A stretch of DNA of 64,000 nucleotides from Sinonovacula constricta (taxonomy: Eukaryota > Mollusca > Bivalvia > Cardiida > Solecurtidae), in assembly GCA_007844125.1 (NCBI GenBank), contig CM017558.1, forward strand, positions 28,891,567 through 28,955,566, given 5' to 3'. Shown here piece after piece: positions 24,501 to 35,610 of the stretch (positions within the stretch are counted from its first letter, which is position 1; each line of letters opens with the position of its first letter). The notes beneath the pieces were generated by a model that saw only the letters and a list, made by a program, of their open reading frames with translations, made no database searches and was not told where the DNA came from. Made by a program: the position numbers and the translations under genes.

Positions 24501-27500
24501 AGGTCCATCACCTTTAACGTGTCGTTCTGGGCTGCGCGAAATATAATTAAAATGTGTCGTATGTATCTAACCATCTTTTATAGAAAGTAAAAGACATTTT
24601 TAAAGTAAATGGCATGTTAATTACATTTTAATTTGATGCATGTTCATGTATATTTGATTCCTCCTACGGAATAAAAATGTTTATAGGGACAATAGTGTAA
24701 CGGTCAAATAACACGATGTCGCAGTTGTTCTGTGTGGCCCTTTTCAAAGAAAAGAACCGAGTTTTTCTTTTTTTTAACAGTGTAGCTTGCAACAATTATT
24801 CTTAGCTTGCAATTATAAAAAAGTAGCGGGCATTGCTATGTGTTCGCAGCCGTTTGGCGAGGTCTTGTTTAACACAAGAAACCGAGAACGCCGATGTAAG
24901 AAATGCAGCTGGAAAATTACATATGTAGCAGACAAGAATGAAGAAAACAAAGAAGGAGATTGTCTATTTCCTAATAGAGTTACGGTTCGTTATTCTACAA
25001 TATGTATGTAATGAATTGACAGTATAATTAGAGTGTTTTGTCCGCAGGATAACCATCTTCTTGGTTACAGCACATATGTTCTACGGTACTTTGGATATCT
25101 TGCACCCGGGCTCTGTCTTGTATCATATTTAATACATCTTTACAACTGCAAGCTGCATTATCAACCTCGATTGTTTCCTTAGCAAAATTTCGCGCAAAAC
25201 AGCTGCGAGTTGCTTATTGCATCCGAATTAAATGTCCCCAGAGCGGCGCCTCAAAATTAAATTGTCTAAATAAAATTGATAATCTTTAGCAGTTTTTAAA
25301 ATTATTTTTTAGGGTAAGATTTGGCAAAAACAATGAAGTTTGAAATACACTTTTAAACAAATTTGGAAATAAGTCCATCCTACCTATGCCGAGAGCCAAT
25401 ATTTCTCCCCCTTCTTCCCGGAAGTAGTTGTGACCCAGATACAGCTCTCGGATACCGCAGTTCTCCTGCACTCAACATAAAACATTCGTAAAAATACGAG
25501 GAAAACAAAATATTACTTGATCACGGCTTCATTATCAGAATCTTTTTATCTGCCATTTTCTTTCCAACAACAACAACAACAACAAGCCTCAACATCGGTG
25601 TAAGAGTATATAACATATAAAGCATCATGCTATCATTAACAATATAATGATCGTCCACGTGCAACATTAGCGTGAATGTTTTTATTTTAAATGACAATCG
25701 AATATAATACATATTTTGGCTCGAATTGTCGAGATTTGGTTGTTGGTAAAATGTCGCGATGGTTTTACGGTGCTACCAGACTGGCTTAAGCAAATACCGT
25801 TCGCTGCCTTTGATTGAGTTCTGTAACTTGGTATGCGGTCTAATGAAAGACATTATTGAATAGTTTTCCCTGAATAATCCCCATACGCAAGTAGGTCCTT
25901 TCATTTGTTTTACTTGTTTTATATGTTTGTGCTCTTTGGAATGTATGTTGACTTGTCTGCCTTCCTTGTGATACCCAGGTTAACCATCATCAACAAACAT
26001 TCCATTTTCTTTTTCAAATAACATATCTCTATAAGTATTTACATAAATTTTAAGCTTATATTCATGCAACAGTAAGAAATTTCACTGCTTGTAATTGCAA
26101 TATCTACAAAAGAATTGGCGATAAAGTCCAAGAATTCCAACTAAAAGGCCTACCGACAGTTTGGAATACCTCGGACATTAACAAGGAAGACAATTTCCAT
26201 TTCACCAATGTACCCCCATTGAAGTCTTACATGTAAGACGCTTTACTTTGAATAAGACATCAGTTTGAATCAGCTTGGTACTTTTTATATAAACATCATA
26301 ATTTAGATACAATTGTTTGTTTTTGTTTTTACGTACATCGCAGAGATGGTTATAATGGCGACGTTCAGTACTATTGGCGAGGAAAACCCCCAGAAAAATA
26401 CAAAGAAATAATTAAGCCTTAGTACATAAACATTAACATTGTCGACGCTGTGTAGTAGTACATAAAACATTCAAACATTTCACTAAAGAATGAACTGCGC
26501 CGTAAGGCAACACTAGGGTAGTTTATATTAATCTTGGCCTAGTCTGTCCCTTGGCCTCACCATCTCCCATGGTATTTATAAGTGGCCTTATCTTTGTTAC
26601 ATATAGGTCTTTGTATTGATTCTTATTTATTTTATTAATACAGCTTTCCTTGTTGCGGTGTTTTTATAATCTCGATATCTTTATCAAATATTGTTACACA
26701 TAAGCCATATAATTGTTTATATTTTTATGTTAAGAAAGGGCGTGTGGTAAGATTGTATTTATGTTCCAATCTTAATACTGTAAATTGCAATGCATTCTAG
26801 GTACAGATATTGAAATCTGTTTAAACAAACTAAATTAAAAGTGTTCGCCCCGACTGAGACTCGCGCCCACACAATGAGGAAGCTAAAAGTCAGAGGAGTT
26901 ACAAATCGGTCACTCAACTTCTCGGTCGCGAGCACCAATTGTTTATCAAATGACAATCGGACCACCTCGGATAATTCACGAATCATCTCTCGGTTGTATG
27001 TAGGTAGTCGGATCACCTCGGCCATTTATCTAAAAGGGACTTCTTTTGAGACAGACGTCAAAACAAAGATGTCAGCTCGGATGACAGCTCACTACAGTAC
27101 GATGCGAGTAAAACTTCAATTTGTGGCGGTTTCAAATTTAAATGGTCCGATTTTAATTTACCCAGCGCAGCAGACACGCAGCTGTCAAAGGATGGCAGTG
27201 TTTATGTTTTGTGCGAACAATTTAGGCATATTCTTCTTCCGACTTCCGGCGAACAAAACGATCATTGCGCCAGATACATCCGAGGGATGATTGTCCCGAG
27301 GACGGAATTACCCGAGGAGTTCCGATTGATCAAATGACTATCGAATAAGTAGCTAGCAAAAGATTAAACGGTATAAGAAACGTAATTTGTCTCAGCAAAA
27401 TGTTTTCATTGTCATAAATACTTGATAAAATAGTATTTCGGCGTTTATTTAATAAATTGTTTATGATGTTTATTTTTTCTTTATGCTTTTTATTGTTTCT

Positions 27501-30500
27501 TTTAAGGGATTTTTTAAGGTAAAAATTGTTAATGAAGACTAATGCAAGACAAACAAAATATATTGTAAAAGCTGTAGAGAAGGATGCAAGGCTAGTGTTT
27601 TTGAATTGTTCATTTATACAAGGATAATATTTTTACCTCTAACAATTTACGGAAGAACACGGCATCTGTTTCTTGAAATTGATTTCCTGCAAAAGAAAAA
27701 AGGTTTACAACAGGTATGTACACTTTTTTAATATTCGGCACAAAGGCAAACACATATTTACTTTACAGTGCTCAAATAATATACCTGATTGAGATCCTTT
27801 TGTAGATAAAGTTAATAAGGTAAACAGAAAAGAATTACACGCATTTATAAATTACGGTTACTATTATCTTGTCGGCGTCCGCGCCGAAGGGCAGCGTCCC
27901 TTATGGAATACGTTAGAAATTTGGGATTGGGCTGTTGTTGTAGCTATCGTGTATTTCGTAACTCCTATGTGGTCAAGTTTTTTTTCGTATAATGTTCTTA
28001 TAAATTAATTCACAGCAAACTGGGTATTCAGTTCTAGCTCGATAACTTTGCGATGAATAGTCACTTTACTGAAAATATTTCGAATGCACAATTCCCAGCC
28101 AGCTGGGTATTCAAGTCTAGTTCGATATTTAAACTCTGCGTTGAAGAGTCCCTTTGCTGAAAATATTACGAATACCCAATGCCAAGTCGGCTTGGTATTC
28201 GGTCCTAGCTGGGTATTCAAACTGCGCTATGAAAATATTTTAAATAGCCAATCCCCAAACAGATGGGTATTCAAGTCCAGCTCGATATTCAAACGCTGCT
28301 TTGAATAGTCCGTACTCTTAAACAGTTCGAAAACCCAATTTCCTGCTCCCTGGGTGTTCGGTCTTAGCAGGACATTAGCGAATACCCAATTAAAATCCAG
28401 CTGGGAATACGGTTGTAGCTTTATATTGATTACCCAATACCTAGCTAGCTGGATATTCGGTTGTAGATCGGAATTCGCAAATATCCAATACCAACCTGGT
28501 TGGGAATATGGTTGCAACTCTATATTGAATAGCCAGTACCTAGCTAGCTGGGTATTCGGTTGTAGCTGGATATTGAATACCCAATTACCCAATTCCCAAT
28601 TCCCAGCCAGCTTCACAAAGCCGAGAGCGCTCGCCCATTTCCGCCATTTGACGCTTATGCTTTCAAACTATCATGAACACAATAATAATGTTGATGTTAA
28701 AAATAATTAAATGTAATTAGATGTTCATGCAGTTAATTAATTATAGTGATATGTTTTGTGCGAATTAATATTGAGACTGTTATATTTATTTGGCCTTTAG
28801 GTTTCGGGCTCATACTGCCATATTATTATTATTATGCTCTGTACATTGTCTCTGGATTACAGGGAGGGTTTTGGAGGAATGATTATCATTACAAACAAAC
28901 AGTACCTGCCATCTTTGAAGTACTGGGATAATTTTGGATGGACACGCAACCTTACACACAAACAATGCCTGCCGTCTCTGAATTACAGGGTGCGTTTTGG
29001 AGGGATGATCAACTTAACAAACAGTACCCGCCGTCTCTGGATTACTGGGAGGTATTGGGAGGGATGATCAACTTCACAAACGAATTGACATGCCGTCTCT
29101 GGATTACTGGGAAGGTTTTGGAGGGATGATCAACCTAACAAACAGTACCTGCCGTCTCTGGATTGCTGGGAGGGCTTTGGAGGGATGATCAACTTCACAA
29201 ACAAATTGACATGCCGTCTCTGGATTACTGGGAAGGTTTTGAAGGTATGATCAACTTAGCAAACAGTACCCGCCGTCTCTGGATTACTGGGAAGGTTTCG
29301 GAGGGATGATCAACCTAACGAACAAACAGTACCCGCAGTCTCTGGATTACTGGGAGGTATTGGGAGGGATGATCAACTTCACAAACAAATTGACATGCCG
29401 TCTCTGAATTCCTGGGAGGGCTTTGGAGGGATGATTAACCTAACAAACAAACAGTACCTGCCGTCTCTGAATTACTGGGAGGGCTTTGGAGGGATGATCA
29501 ACTTAACAAACAGTACCTGCCGTCTCTGAATTACTGGGAGGGCTTTGGAGGGATGATTAACCTAACAAACAAACAGTACCTGCCGTCTCTGGATTACTGG
29601 GAAGGTTTTGGAGGGATGATCAACTTAACAAACAAACAAACAGTACCTGCCGTCTCTGAATTACTGGATGGGCTTTGGAGAGATAATTAACCTAACGAAC
29701 AAACAGTACCTGCCGTCTCTGGATTACTGGGAGGGATTGGGATTGATGGTAAACCTGAGAAACAAACAGTACCTGTCAGATCCAAGACCTTGAGCGTATT
29801 GTTCTTCAGTAGGCTGTTGCATATAGCTTCTGCTCCGTCCCGACCTAGTTCGTTCCAAATCAGTCTCTAAAATAGGAGAAGAGTAAAATGTCGGAAATTA
29901 TTTTGTTTATAAATTTCGATTATGCTAAAAACGTAAATGCAAAAGGAAAAATAATAAAAAAAACAACCTTCGATGAATTGTAAGTGGTAGCTACCTACAA
30001 GGATGACTGTCGATCTAAATTTCAACTAAATATTTAGAAATAATTGGCAAAATGATACCAAAGTGAGCTTAAGCAAGATCATGAGTAGGTGCTTACAACG
30101 TTCAATGAGTTCTTCCTCAAAAGAACTTCACCAAAGAACAACCAACCCATATTTTCCCCCTAGCAAATTGTCTTCCAAAAGTGTCAAATTGGGTCTAAAG
30201 ATATTAATGATAGACATGAAATTAGTACTAGCAAGAAACCGCCGAGTAAGCACTAACAACGTCTATGGGGTTGGTTTTTAAATGAACAAAAGTCTAAAAA
30301 ATCAAACTCAAAGTCTAAAATTACTGCAGACACATATAAAGAAAGTACCAGGAAGAAAATCCCAAACTCTTACTTACAACATGTATGAATTAGAGTTTCC
30401 GGAAACTGCAATGAATCAAATTATATATAAAGTTACTGCAAATAAATATATACTACATATTAACACATTAAATCCCGAATGGGTACTTACAACATCTGTG

Positions 30501-33023
30501 AGATAGAGATTTTTGGAGAGTACGTCAGCAAAGTATACGCCACCCATAGGTCCAAGGACATTGGCTTCAAAATGTACGGTCTCGCATATGGAGTTACCCT
30601 ATAGTAAAACAGGATATGTGTATTGATGTAGCTCGGTCTTTATAAATGGAGCTTAAAAAATTAAATAAAATAAACAAATGAGATTTTGAAAACTTAATTT
30701 TCAAATATTGTAAATAAATAATTACTTATTAATTTCAATAAAATTTAAAAATGACAAAACTAATTTTGCTTATCACTATTGGCATTTTTTAATTTTATTT
30801 TTTTTATATATTTTTTTGTTTGTTTAATGCTTGTATTTCAACCCAGGGGATATTTCATGGGCTTAACTATTTAGAACTTCAAAGTCTACAGCATGTGATG
30901 ATTTCATTCTGCTGCTGAATAATAATAATAATAATAAGTAATTTTACATGATACTTGTCTAAATTAACGTATGATTAATGTGAATATATTGGCAAAGAAC
31001 ATTGAGATATATTGTGTATATAATTATGAAATGCTAGTAAAAGAAAGCAAAATTGCTTACCAAAATATTAAAAAAATATTCAAAAGAGGACGTAAATAAA
31101 GAAAAACGTACCAATTAAGTAAGTAAGAAAGAACATTTCTTTGAAAAATAAAAACGAAAAAATCATTGCGAACCACGATGTTTTCGTAAGCCAATGATTA
31201 AAAGTGGTATCCGACAGTTTGCCTGTATCAAATATATTTAACAATATCTGACTTCGGTTTGGGGTATTTGCGCATAATTTCTGCAGAAAAAAAAAATCAT
31301 ACTTTAGTCTAAGCTTTGACGATTTTCAACAGAATCTCAATTTTAGGACAGTAGAACTTGTTAATCAGCACAGCCAATAACATGGATGAGCTATCACATA
31401 AATGGTCACGTGGTTTTCTTGGTTTAAAAAAAGCTAACAGTGCAGCGTGGTTCAGATAGGAAATACATGATTGTAATGACGATTGTGACGTCATGGTTCA
31501 CTTTTTAGACAGGTGTAGACATCGATAAACAACATTTTGCGAGATCTGTTCAGATAACTATAGTTTACTAAGATTTTTAAAGAAAATATTTTGGTCCGAA
31601 CTGCCGTATGTCTCCTTTAAAACATAAATACATTAAGCTAATACTGTTAGAACTACGAAGGAAGTGGCACAGTACCAGGAGCGCGATGGTGGCTGCCTTG
31701 GCGTCTGCAGGTTTCATGACAGTATTCTTGCACACCATTTCCTCGTCCACCAAGCCTAGGAAGATCCGCCGGATAGGCTGGACCTTCTGCTCCTGGCAGG
31801 CCTGGATATAATAGCGCTGGGTGAGCTCCATATCGTCACCTGGCGGGTCCATAACGTCGTCGTCGGCTGGAAACGGGTGTGATACACATATGGCTCAGGG
31901 ATGTCTTTGTTGTTAGAGAAGAGATCAGAAAAGAACACTTCTGTTCTGGTATAAGTATCTCACAGTGATGTTTATGTTGTTGTAGAACAGAACAGAACAG
32001 TTCTTTCCTGTTCCGGGTACAAATATCTCTCAGTAATGTCTATGCTGTTGTGAACAGAACCGAATAGTTCTTTTCTATTCTAGGTACATGTGCAAATAAC
32101 GCTCAGTGATTTCTTTGCTGTCATACAAATGCGGCTGAAGATGGTACTGACATCATTATTGATCTTGTATTACAATTAAGGCTGAAGATGATTGCCATAT
32201 TCAACGATTATGATGATATACACATGGCTTAAGGCGATGTTGTAGCTTATGTTGATATACAAATGAGGCTGAAGATAACTGAGATATTTAATGTTTATGT
32301 TGTTATGCACTTGGCTGAAGATTATGTTGTAGTTTATTTTTATGTTGTTTTACAAATGAGGCTGAAAATGATTGAGATAATTAATGTTGATGGTGTTATA
32401 CACATGGGTTAAAGTTGATGTTGCAGTTTATGTTGTTATACAAATGAGACTGCAGATGATTGAGAAAATCGATGTTTATGTAGTTATATACATGGCTTAA
32501 AGTTGATGTTGCAGTTTATGTTGTTATACAAATGAGGCTGAAAATGATTGAGGTAAGTAATGTTTATGTTATTATACACATGGCTTAAAGTTGATGCGTC
32601 AATTATTGTTAGTTTATTATTTATCATGAGTTGGCTTAAGTGTTAAAGTAAATATTCGACATATGTGAAATAAGAAGTCGGTAAAATATTTTTATGGACA
32701 AATTTATAATTATTATAATATATATACAAGCATTTTTATTTAGCCTTACCATCAAAATCGAACTCCTCGGAGAAGTCATCGAGGTTACACAGAGATTCCG
32801 TACGTGTTTTCCGAGCTTCTTGTGCCAGCTCCGCTTCCTCTTGTTTTGTCAGTGATTCTTCTTGACTCTCTTCCTCCACTTCCGGCGGTACTTGATCTTG
32901 ATTTTGTGATTTCCGGGGTCTCACCAGACGGCGCTTCTCTGGACGCCGCGGCGTCAAATCCAACCGGTATTGACACGCCAGTGCAATCGCCGAAACGGCG
33001 CGATATGTTCGCAATGCACACAT
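18735..33023 (-). CDS. LRRC74-like leucine-rich-repeat protein with C-terminal EF-hand pair, 13 exons
   Basis: Exons in transcript order: 32750-33023, 31676-31866, 30491-30598, 29773-29866, 27637-27686, 25384-25465, 24446-24531, 23433-23627, 22373-22468, 21961-22077, 21216-21377, 19635-19720, 18735-18975. They total 1782 nt in one continuous frame (593 residues). The N-terminus is charged. After DDMELTQRYYIQAC come ribonuclease-inhibitor-type LRRs at about residues 150-395 (NNTLKVLDLTGN, NCGIRELYLGHNYF, NDTLKVMDLSWNHL, NSTLTQLDISCNRL). Two canonical EF-hand loops follow at 468-479 (DKDNSKGISVAE) and 504-515 (DADNNGEIDYSE). This order suggests a calcium-responsive cytoplasmic scaffold, by inference. 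LRRC74A/B is the best family match from memory. All introns are GT-AG except intron 8 (22469-23432), which starts with GC. The ATG at 33023 is the first in this frame, but a further upstream exon cannot be excluded. Confidence 0.5.
20266..20312. repeat. decayed Mutator-like MITE ends
   Basis: CTACCTCGGCCAAATAAG and, 15 bp on, ATTCGGAACTCCTCGAAC resemble internal and terminal sequence of the MITE at 26954-27328. It is too short and diverged to define borders. It lies in an intron of the LRRC74-like gene. Confidence 0.5.
20577..20655 (-). pseudogene. tRNA-like remnant or SINE head
   Basis: On the minus strand GGTAGCACATGGCCGAATGG resembles the start of a Ser/Leu tRNA, and GTTCGAATCC resembles a B box. 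The anticodon arm and long variable arm do not fold, so it is not a functional tRNA. Confidence 0.5.
21534..21612. repeat. (ATC)n trinucleotide repeat
   Basis: CATCATCATC triplets, with interruptions, in the intron between exons 10 and 11 of the LRRC74-like gene. No coding value. Confidence 0.5.
21655..21872 (-). mobile_element. family B SINE, inverse orientation
   Basis: The plus strand shows the reversed body (GGCGACGTCCAGCAAATAAT, GGTGGAGGAAGACC), the head region (CCTGCCGGGATACGAACC, AGTTACAAGTCGGCGA) and GCGCCCCC at the 5' end. The head is complete, the body moderately diverged. It is in intron 10 of the LRRC74-like gene. Confidence 0.5.
23431..23432 (-). promoter_or_regulatory. non-canonical GC splice donor of LRRC74-like intron 8
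   Basis: Exon 8 ends ACCCTCAAG and the intron begins GCAAGC, matching the AG|GCAAG consensus of the GC-AG intron class. The acceptor is TTGTTGAAG before exon 9 (22468). The reading frame (TLK then VGRNHISHEGA) continues across the junction and matches LRR spacing. Confidence 0.5.
24680..24892 (-). repeat. dispersed repeat family C, inverse copy
   Basis: Its reverse complement aligns with 52738-52945. Shared blocks include CGCCAAACGGCT, TTTTTATAATTGCAAGCTA, TTGTTGCAAGCTAC, GTTAAAAAA and GACATCGTG. It lies in intron 6 of the LRRC74-like gene. The class is unknown; no terminal repeats were seen. Confidence 0.5.
26842..26944 (-). mobile_element. family B SINE head interrupted by a MITE
   Basis: On the minus strand a degenerate tRNA-like head (GACCGAGAAGTTGAGTGACC, GATTTGTAACTCCTCTGAC, GCGCGAGTCTCAGTCGGGG) matches the heads of the other family B copies. 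The MITE starting at 26954 lies directly beside it. Confidence 0.5.
26945..27337. mobile_element. Mutator-like MITE with perfect 9-bp target duplication
   Basis: ATCAAATGA occurs at 26945-26953 and again at 27329-27337. Between them a 375-bp element begins CAATCGGACCACCTCGGATA. It ends with the inverse of CAATCGGAACTCCTCGGGTA. The terminal match continues with TTC and further diverged CTCGG repeats. A 9-bp duplication is characteristic of Mutator-like elements. No transposase frame is present. It is in intron 5 of the LRRC74-like gene. Confidence 0.5.
28010..28620. repeat. palindromic minisatellite (AATACCCA...CTAGCTAG...TGGGTATT)
   Basis: Units alternate AATACCCAAT and AGCTGGGTATTC around a CTAGCTAGCT or CCAGCCAGCT centre, joined by TCTAGCTCGATATT-type spacers. 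Units are about 60 bp in the right half and about 110 bp in the left half. Each can fold on itself. Open frames on both strands result from the periodicity. It is in intron 4 of the LRRC74-like gene, next to the second array at 28848-29775. Confidence 0.5.
28848..29775 (-). repeat. 15-unit minisatellite running into the exon-4 splice donor
   Basis: Fifteen units of 59-67 bp share the phrases ATTACTGGGAGGG, TTTGGAGGGATGATCAAC and ACAAACAGTACCTGCCGTCT. Length varies mainly by AACA tetramers. The last unit runs into exon 4 of the LRRC74-like gene (exon edge 29773). Its CAGTACCTG is the splice donor itself, read CAG|GTACTG on the minus strand. Eleven units keep GTACTG; the four others have ACAATG or TTGACATG there. 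Confidence 0.5.
30087..30495 (-). repeat. degenerate copies of the exon-3 donor region
   Basis: CTTACAACATCTGTGAGATA (exon-3 end plus GTAAGT donor, read on the plus strand at 30486) is echoed by CTTACAACATGTATGAATTA near 30372, CACTAACAACGTCTATGG near 30251 and GCTTACAACGTTCAATGA near 30091. Spacing is about 115-165 bp. Similarity beyond these blocks is weak. Confidence 0.5.
31868..32620. repeat. minisatellite array in intron 1 abutting the exon-2 acceptor
   Basis: Near exon 2, three or four units of about 70 bp share CTCAGTGATGTCTTTGTTGT-like and GAACAGAACAGTTCTTT sequence (31890-32120). Beyond that, units of about 60-120 bp share TTATGTTGTTATACAAATGA, GGCTGAAGATGATTGAGATA and ACACATGGCTTAAAGTTGAT (32130-32620). 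The first unit begins directly at the acceptor (GATACACATATGGCTC). Confidence 0.5.
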
Positions 33024-34000
33024 CGTCCAACAAATTGAGCCTGGGTTATGTAAAATTGTATTGCATGCTAACTTTTATCAAACTATAAAATAATAAGGTC
33101 TTTTTGCATTTAAATACTCGCGTTATCACAAAATTGTTTTTACCGTTGGAAAACGAAACTCTTCATCATCGTGTATTCCATTCAAAACACCAAGAAATTT
33201 ACACTTTCATTGCACCATTTACCACTAAGTACGTCAAATGACAATTTTACGCTCATTTGATTTAAGACTAAGTATTATTTACTTAATTTATAATTTATAG
33301 AGTTGTGAGTGTGTACAAGGCAAAAAGTCAAAAATAACTATTACAACAACATCTGTTCCGGTAACGAAATGCATTTTCTTCGTTATAAAATGATTCTCAC
33401 TTTACACACAAATTACATTTGACAAAAAACAAACAACAAACAACAACCTTTAGTCCAAAACTAATTGTTCACTTAAAACTATACAGTATTCTTTCCAAAT
33501 CAGTCAAAGTTATAGTTTACAACAATCCTTTATTGGAATATGTTTAGTCTCTCACAATAAACAAACTTAATCGCTAGCCGATTTATTCTTGACCGGCGAC
33601 TTTAATCCGCTCAGTCGAGTACTGCATTGTGACTTTTTTCATTGGCAATCACGATAAAAAAATCCTGAACGTGCTCACTTCTGATGGTATCGAGCTCATA
33701 ATTTAATAAGTGTATGTAAACAAATTGTAGATTTAAATCTACAAATTTCTGTAGGGGCTCTTCGATTATTGTTTAAGTTATTTTTGGCAACCCCTTGCAA
33801 TTCATAAAGTCACTGTTTCAGGCAGCTTTGAGTATACAAATTTAGTCTATTGCTATGAGTTATACACGAATGTATAATAGAGCAAGTGTCAATCTTATTC
33901 GGATTACCCCGGTCACTTTACCTTCAGAAATAGGGCTCTGCGGTAACCTGGGGGCAGAAGTGGTGCGGGGGTGGGGTGGCAAAATATTGAAAATAAATAA

Positions 34001-34026
34001 TGAGAGAGAGCGCGCGCGCGCGCGCG

Positions 34027-34065
<39 letters not shown>

Positions 34066-34143
34066 TAGAGAGAGAGAGAGAGAGAGAGAGAAAGATGGAG
34101 AGGGAGAGATAGGGAGGGAGAGAGGGCTAGGTAGAGAGAGAGA
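34001..34143. repeat. (GA)n microsatellite with an internal (CG)n run
   Basis: GA repeats enclose about 18 bp of alternating CG (34009-34026). The alternating purine-pyrimidine run could adopt Z-form. The Arg-Glu frame through it is an artefact. Confidence 0.5.
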
Positions 34144-35003
34144 GATAGTTTAATATTGAGTGGGTTTTTTTCGCCATGTACAAGTATAACTACTGCAACA
34201 AGTATTTAAGATGTACGTCTAGTTTTTATTACACAGGGTTAAAACTTAACTTTATAAATGGAGTCTATTGAACAAATTGGCTAGCTATGAAGTGCCATGG
34301 CCTTGAGGTGAATAACTTTGAATTACGTCATCGCCTATGTATACATTGAGTTTTAGGTCATGTTGCTATTATTGTTGATGCTATGGTAAATGATTTTTTA
34401 ATATAACTTCCTTTATCTAAAATCACCATCATGTCAGTTATCGCATTTTGCGTGTTGGCACCAATGTATTCACAATGTGCCAATAACCAACATTTTAAAG
34501 GCTTGTATGGTTAAAGGGAGACAAACGATTACTTATTTAAATTATTTTTATTTAATAGTTGTCGTTCTTGCAAATTGTAAGTCCATTTTTGTTGAGAATG
34601 AACATTAAAATAGTAATAACTTATTATCTTTAAACAAAATATGCATGAATCTGTTATTTTATTTTTTGCATATTGTAAAATATATTCTATTCACTTAGCT
34701 GATATGTTAAGCTTTCGCTCTTGAATAACTCAAGCTGGAGTGTGCGGAATCCTGAAGTCCCTGGGGTTTATAGTCACACTATCTCCAAAAGTCAAGCTTT
34801 TTATATTAACCATACGAGCTTTAAATGATCTGTGGTTTAAAATTCTTATTCTTAAAACTAATTCGTCCGTAAAAAGGCAAAAAATATCTTTCTTTTGTGT
34901 TTTTCAGCGACACCTTGTATGGCAGTATACTGCTCGACTGACTATGTGATGTGGATACATAGCAATGATCATTGTTTGCATTCAAATTCCAACATAATTG
35001 CGC

Positions 35004-35290
35004 ATGGGCGGATCCAGAAAAAATTCGGGGTGGGGGAGGGGGTGATGGGTGGTATCAATCAAGATCCATTCAACATCGTCGCAGTAAATACAGGATATAC
35101 TTACAGAGTTAGGGACCCTAACTTCGACCTAAGCTGTCAACAGACAAAATATACTTGAAAAGAGTTTCATGCTTACATGTATGTGTCTTCACAACTATAC
35201 TCTTTTATCTAATCGGTGGGGAGGTTGGGAGAGGGTTGCATACGCCCCCCCCCCCCACACACACACCCCTGGATCCATCTCTGAACTTGT
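35004..35290. mobile_element. short element with imperfect terminal inverted repeats
   Basis: The left end has GGGCGGATCCAGAAAAAATT followed by a G-run. The right end has a C-run, CACACACACCCC and TGGATCCATCTC, so GGATCCAG and CTGGATCC face each other over about 290 bp. No coding content. The left end resembles GGCGGATCCAG-type repeats seen in many invertebrate genomes. Confidence 0.5.
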
Positions 35291-35429
35291 GTTATGGTTT
35301 CAGCCGGCGTATGTCAGTTAATTGGACTAAAGATGGACCAACTGAGAGAAAAATCGTAAAAACCGTATAATTTGTGTTTTGATTTGCAATTTGTACATAT
35401 GACATTGTTTTTCCTCTCTCTATATATGC

Positions 35430-35610
35430 TTAGCCTCCATCCGTGTGGGTTCGAGTCCCGCTCGGGGAGAATGCCTTAATGTTGGAAGGTCTTTCAGCTG
35501 ACCTGCAGTGTGCCGATAGTTCTACCTAGACATTTGCCTGAGGTCTTCCTCCACCAAAATAGCTGGACGTCTCTATAATATCGTAATTGAGACCTGCGAG
35601 GTATTAAAAC
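35430..35610 (+). mobile_element. family B SINE, head partly lost
   Basis: Contains GTGGGTTCGAGTCCCGCTCG, CAGCTGACCTGCAGTGTGCC, GAGGTCTTCCTCCACC and AGCTGGACGTCTCTATAAT, followed by a CAACAACA-rich tail. Confidence 0.5.

Noticed and set aside
26841..27290. 149-codon plus-strand frame
   Set aside because: It spans a SINE head and the Mutator-like MITE, whose borders are defined independently.
28227..28710. 129-codon minus and 118-codon plus frames with internal repeats
   Set aside because: Both follow from the palindromic minisatellite; openness on both strands argues against coding.
32785..33033. Alternative 82-codon frame at the first LRRC74-like exon
   Set aside because: Only the frame from 33023 joins exon 2 in phase and continues through all thirteen exons.
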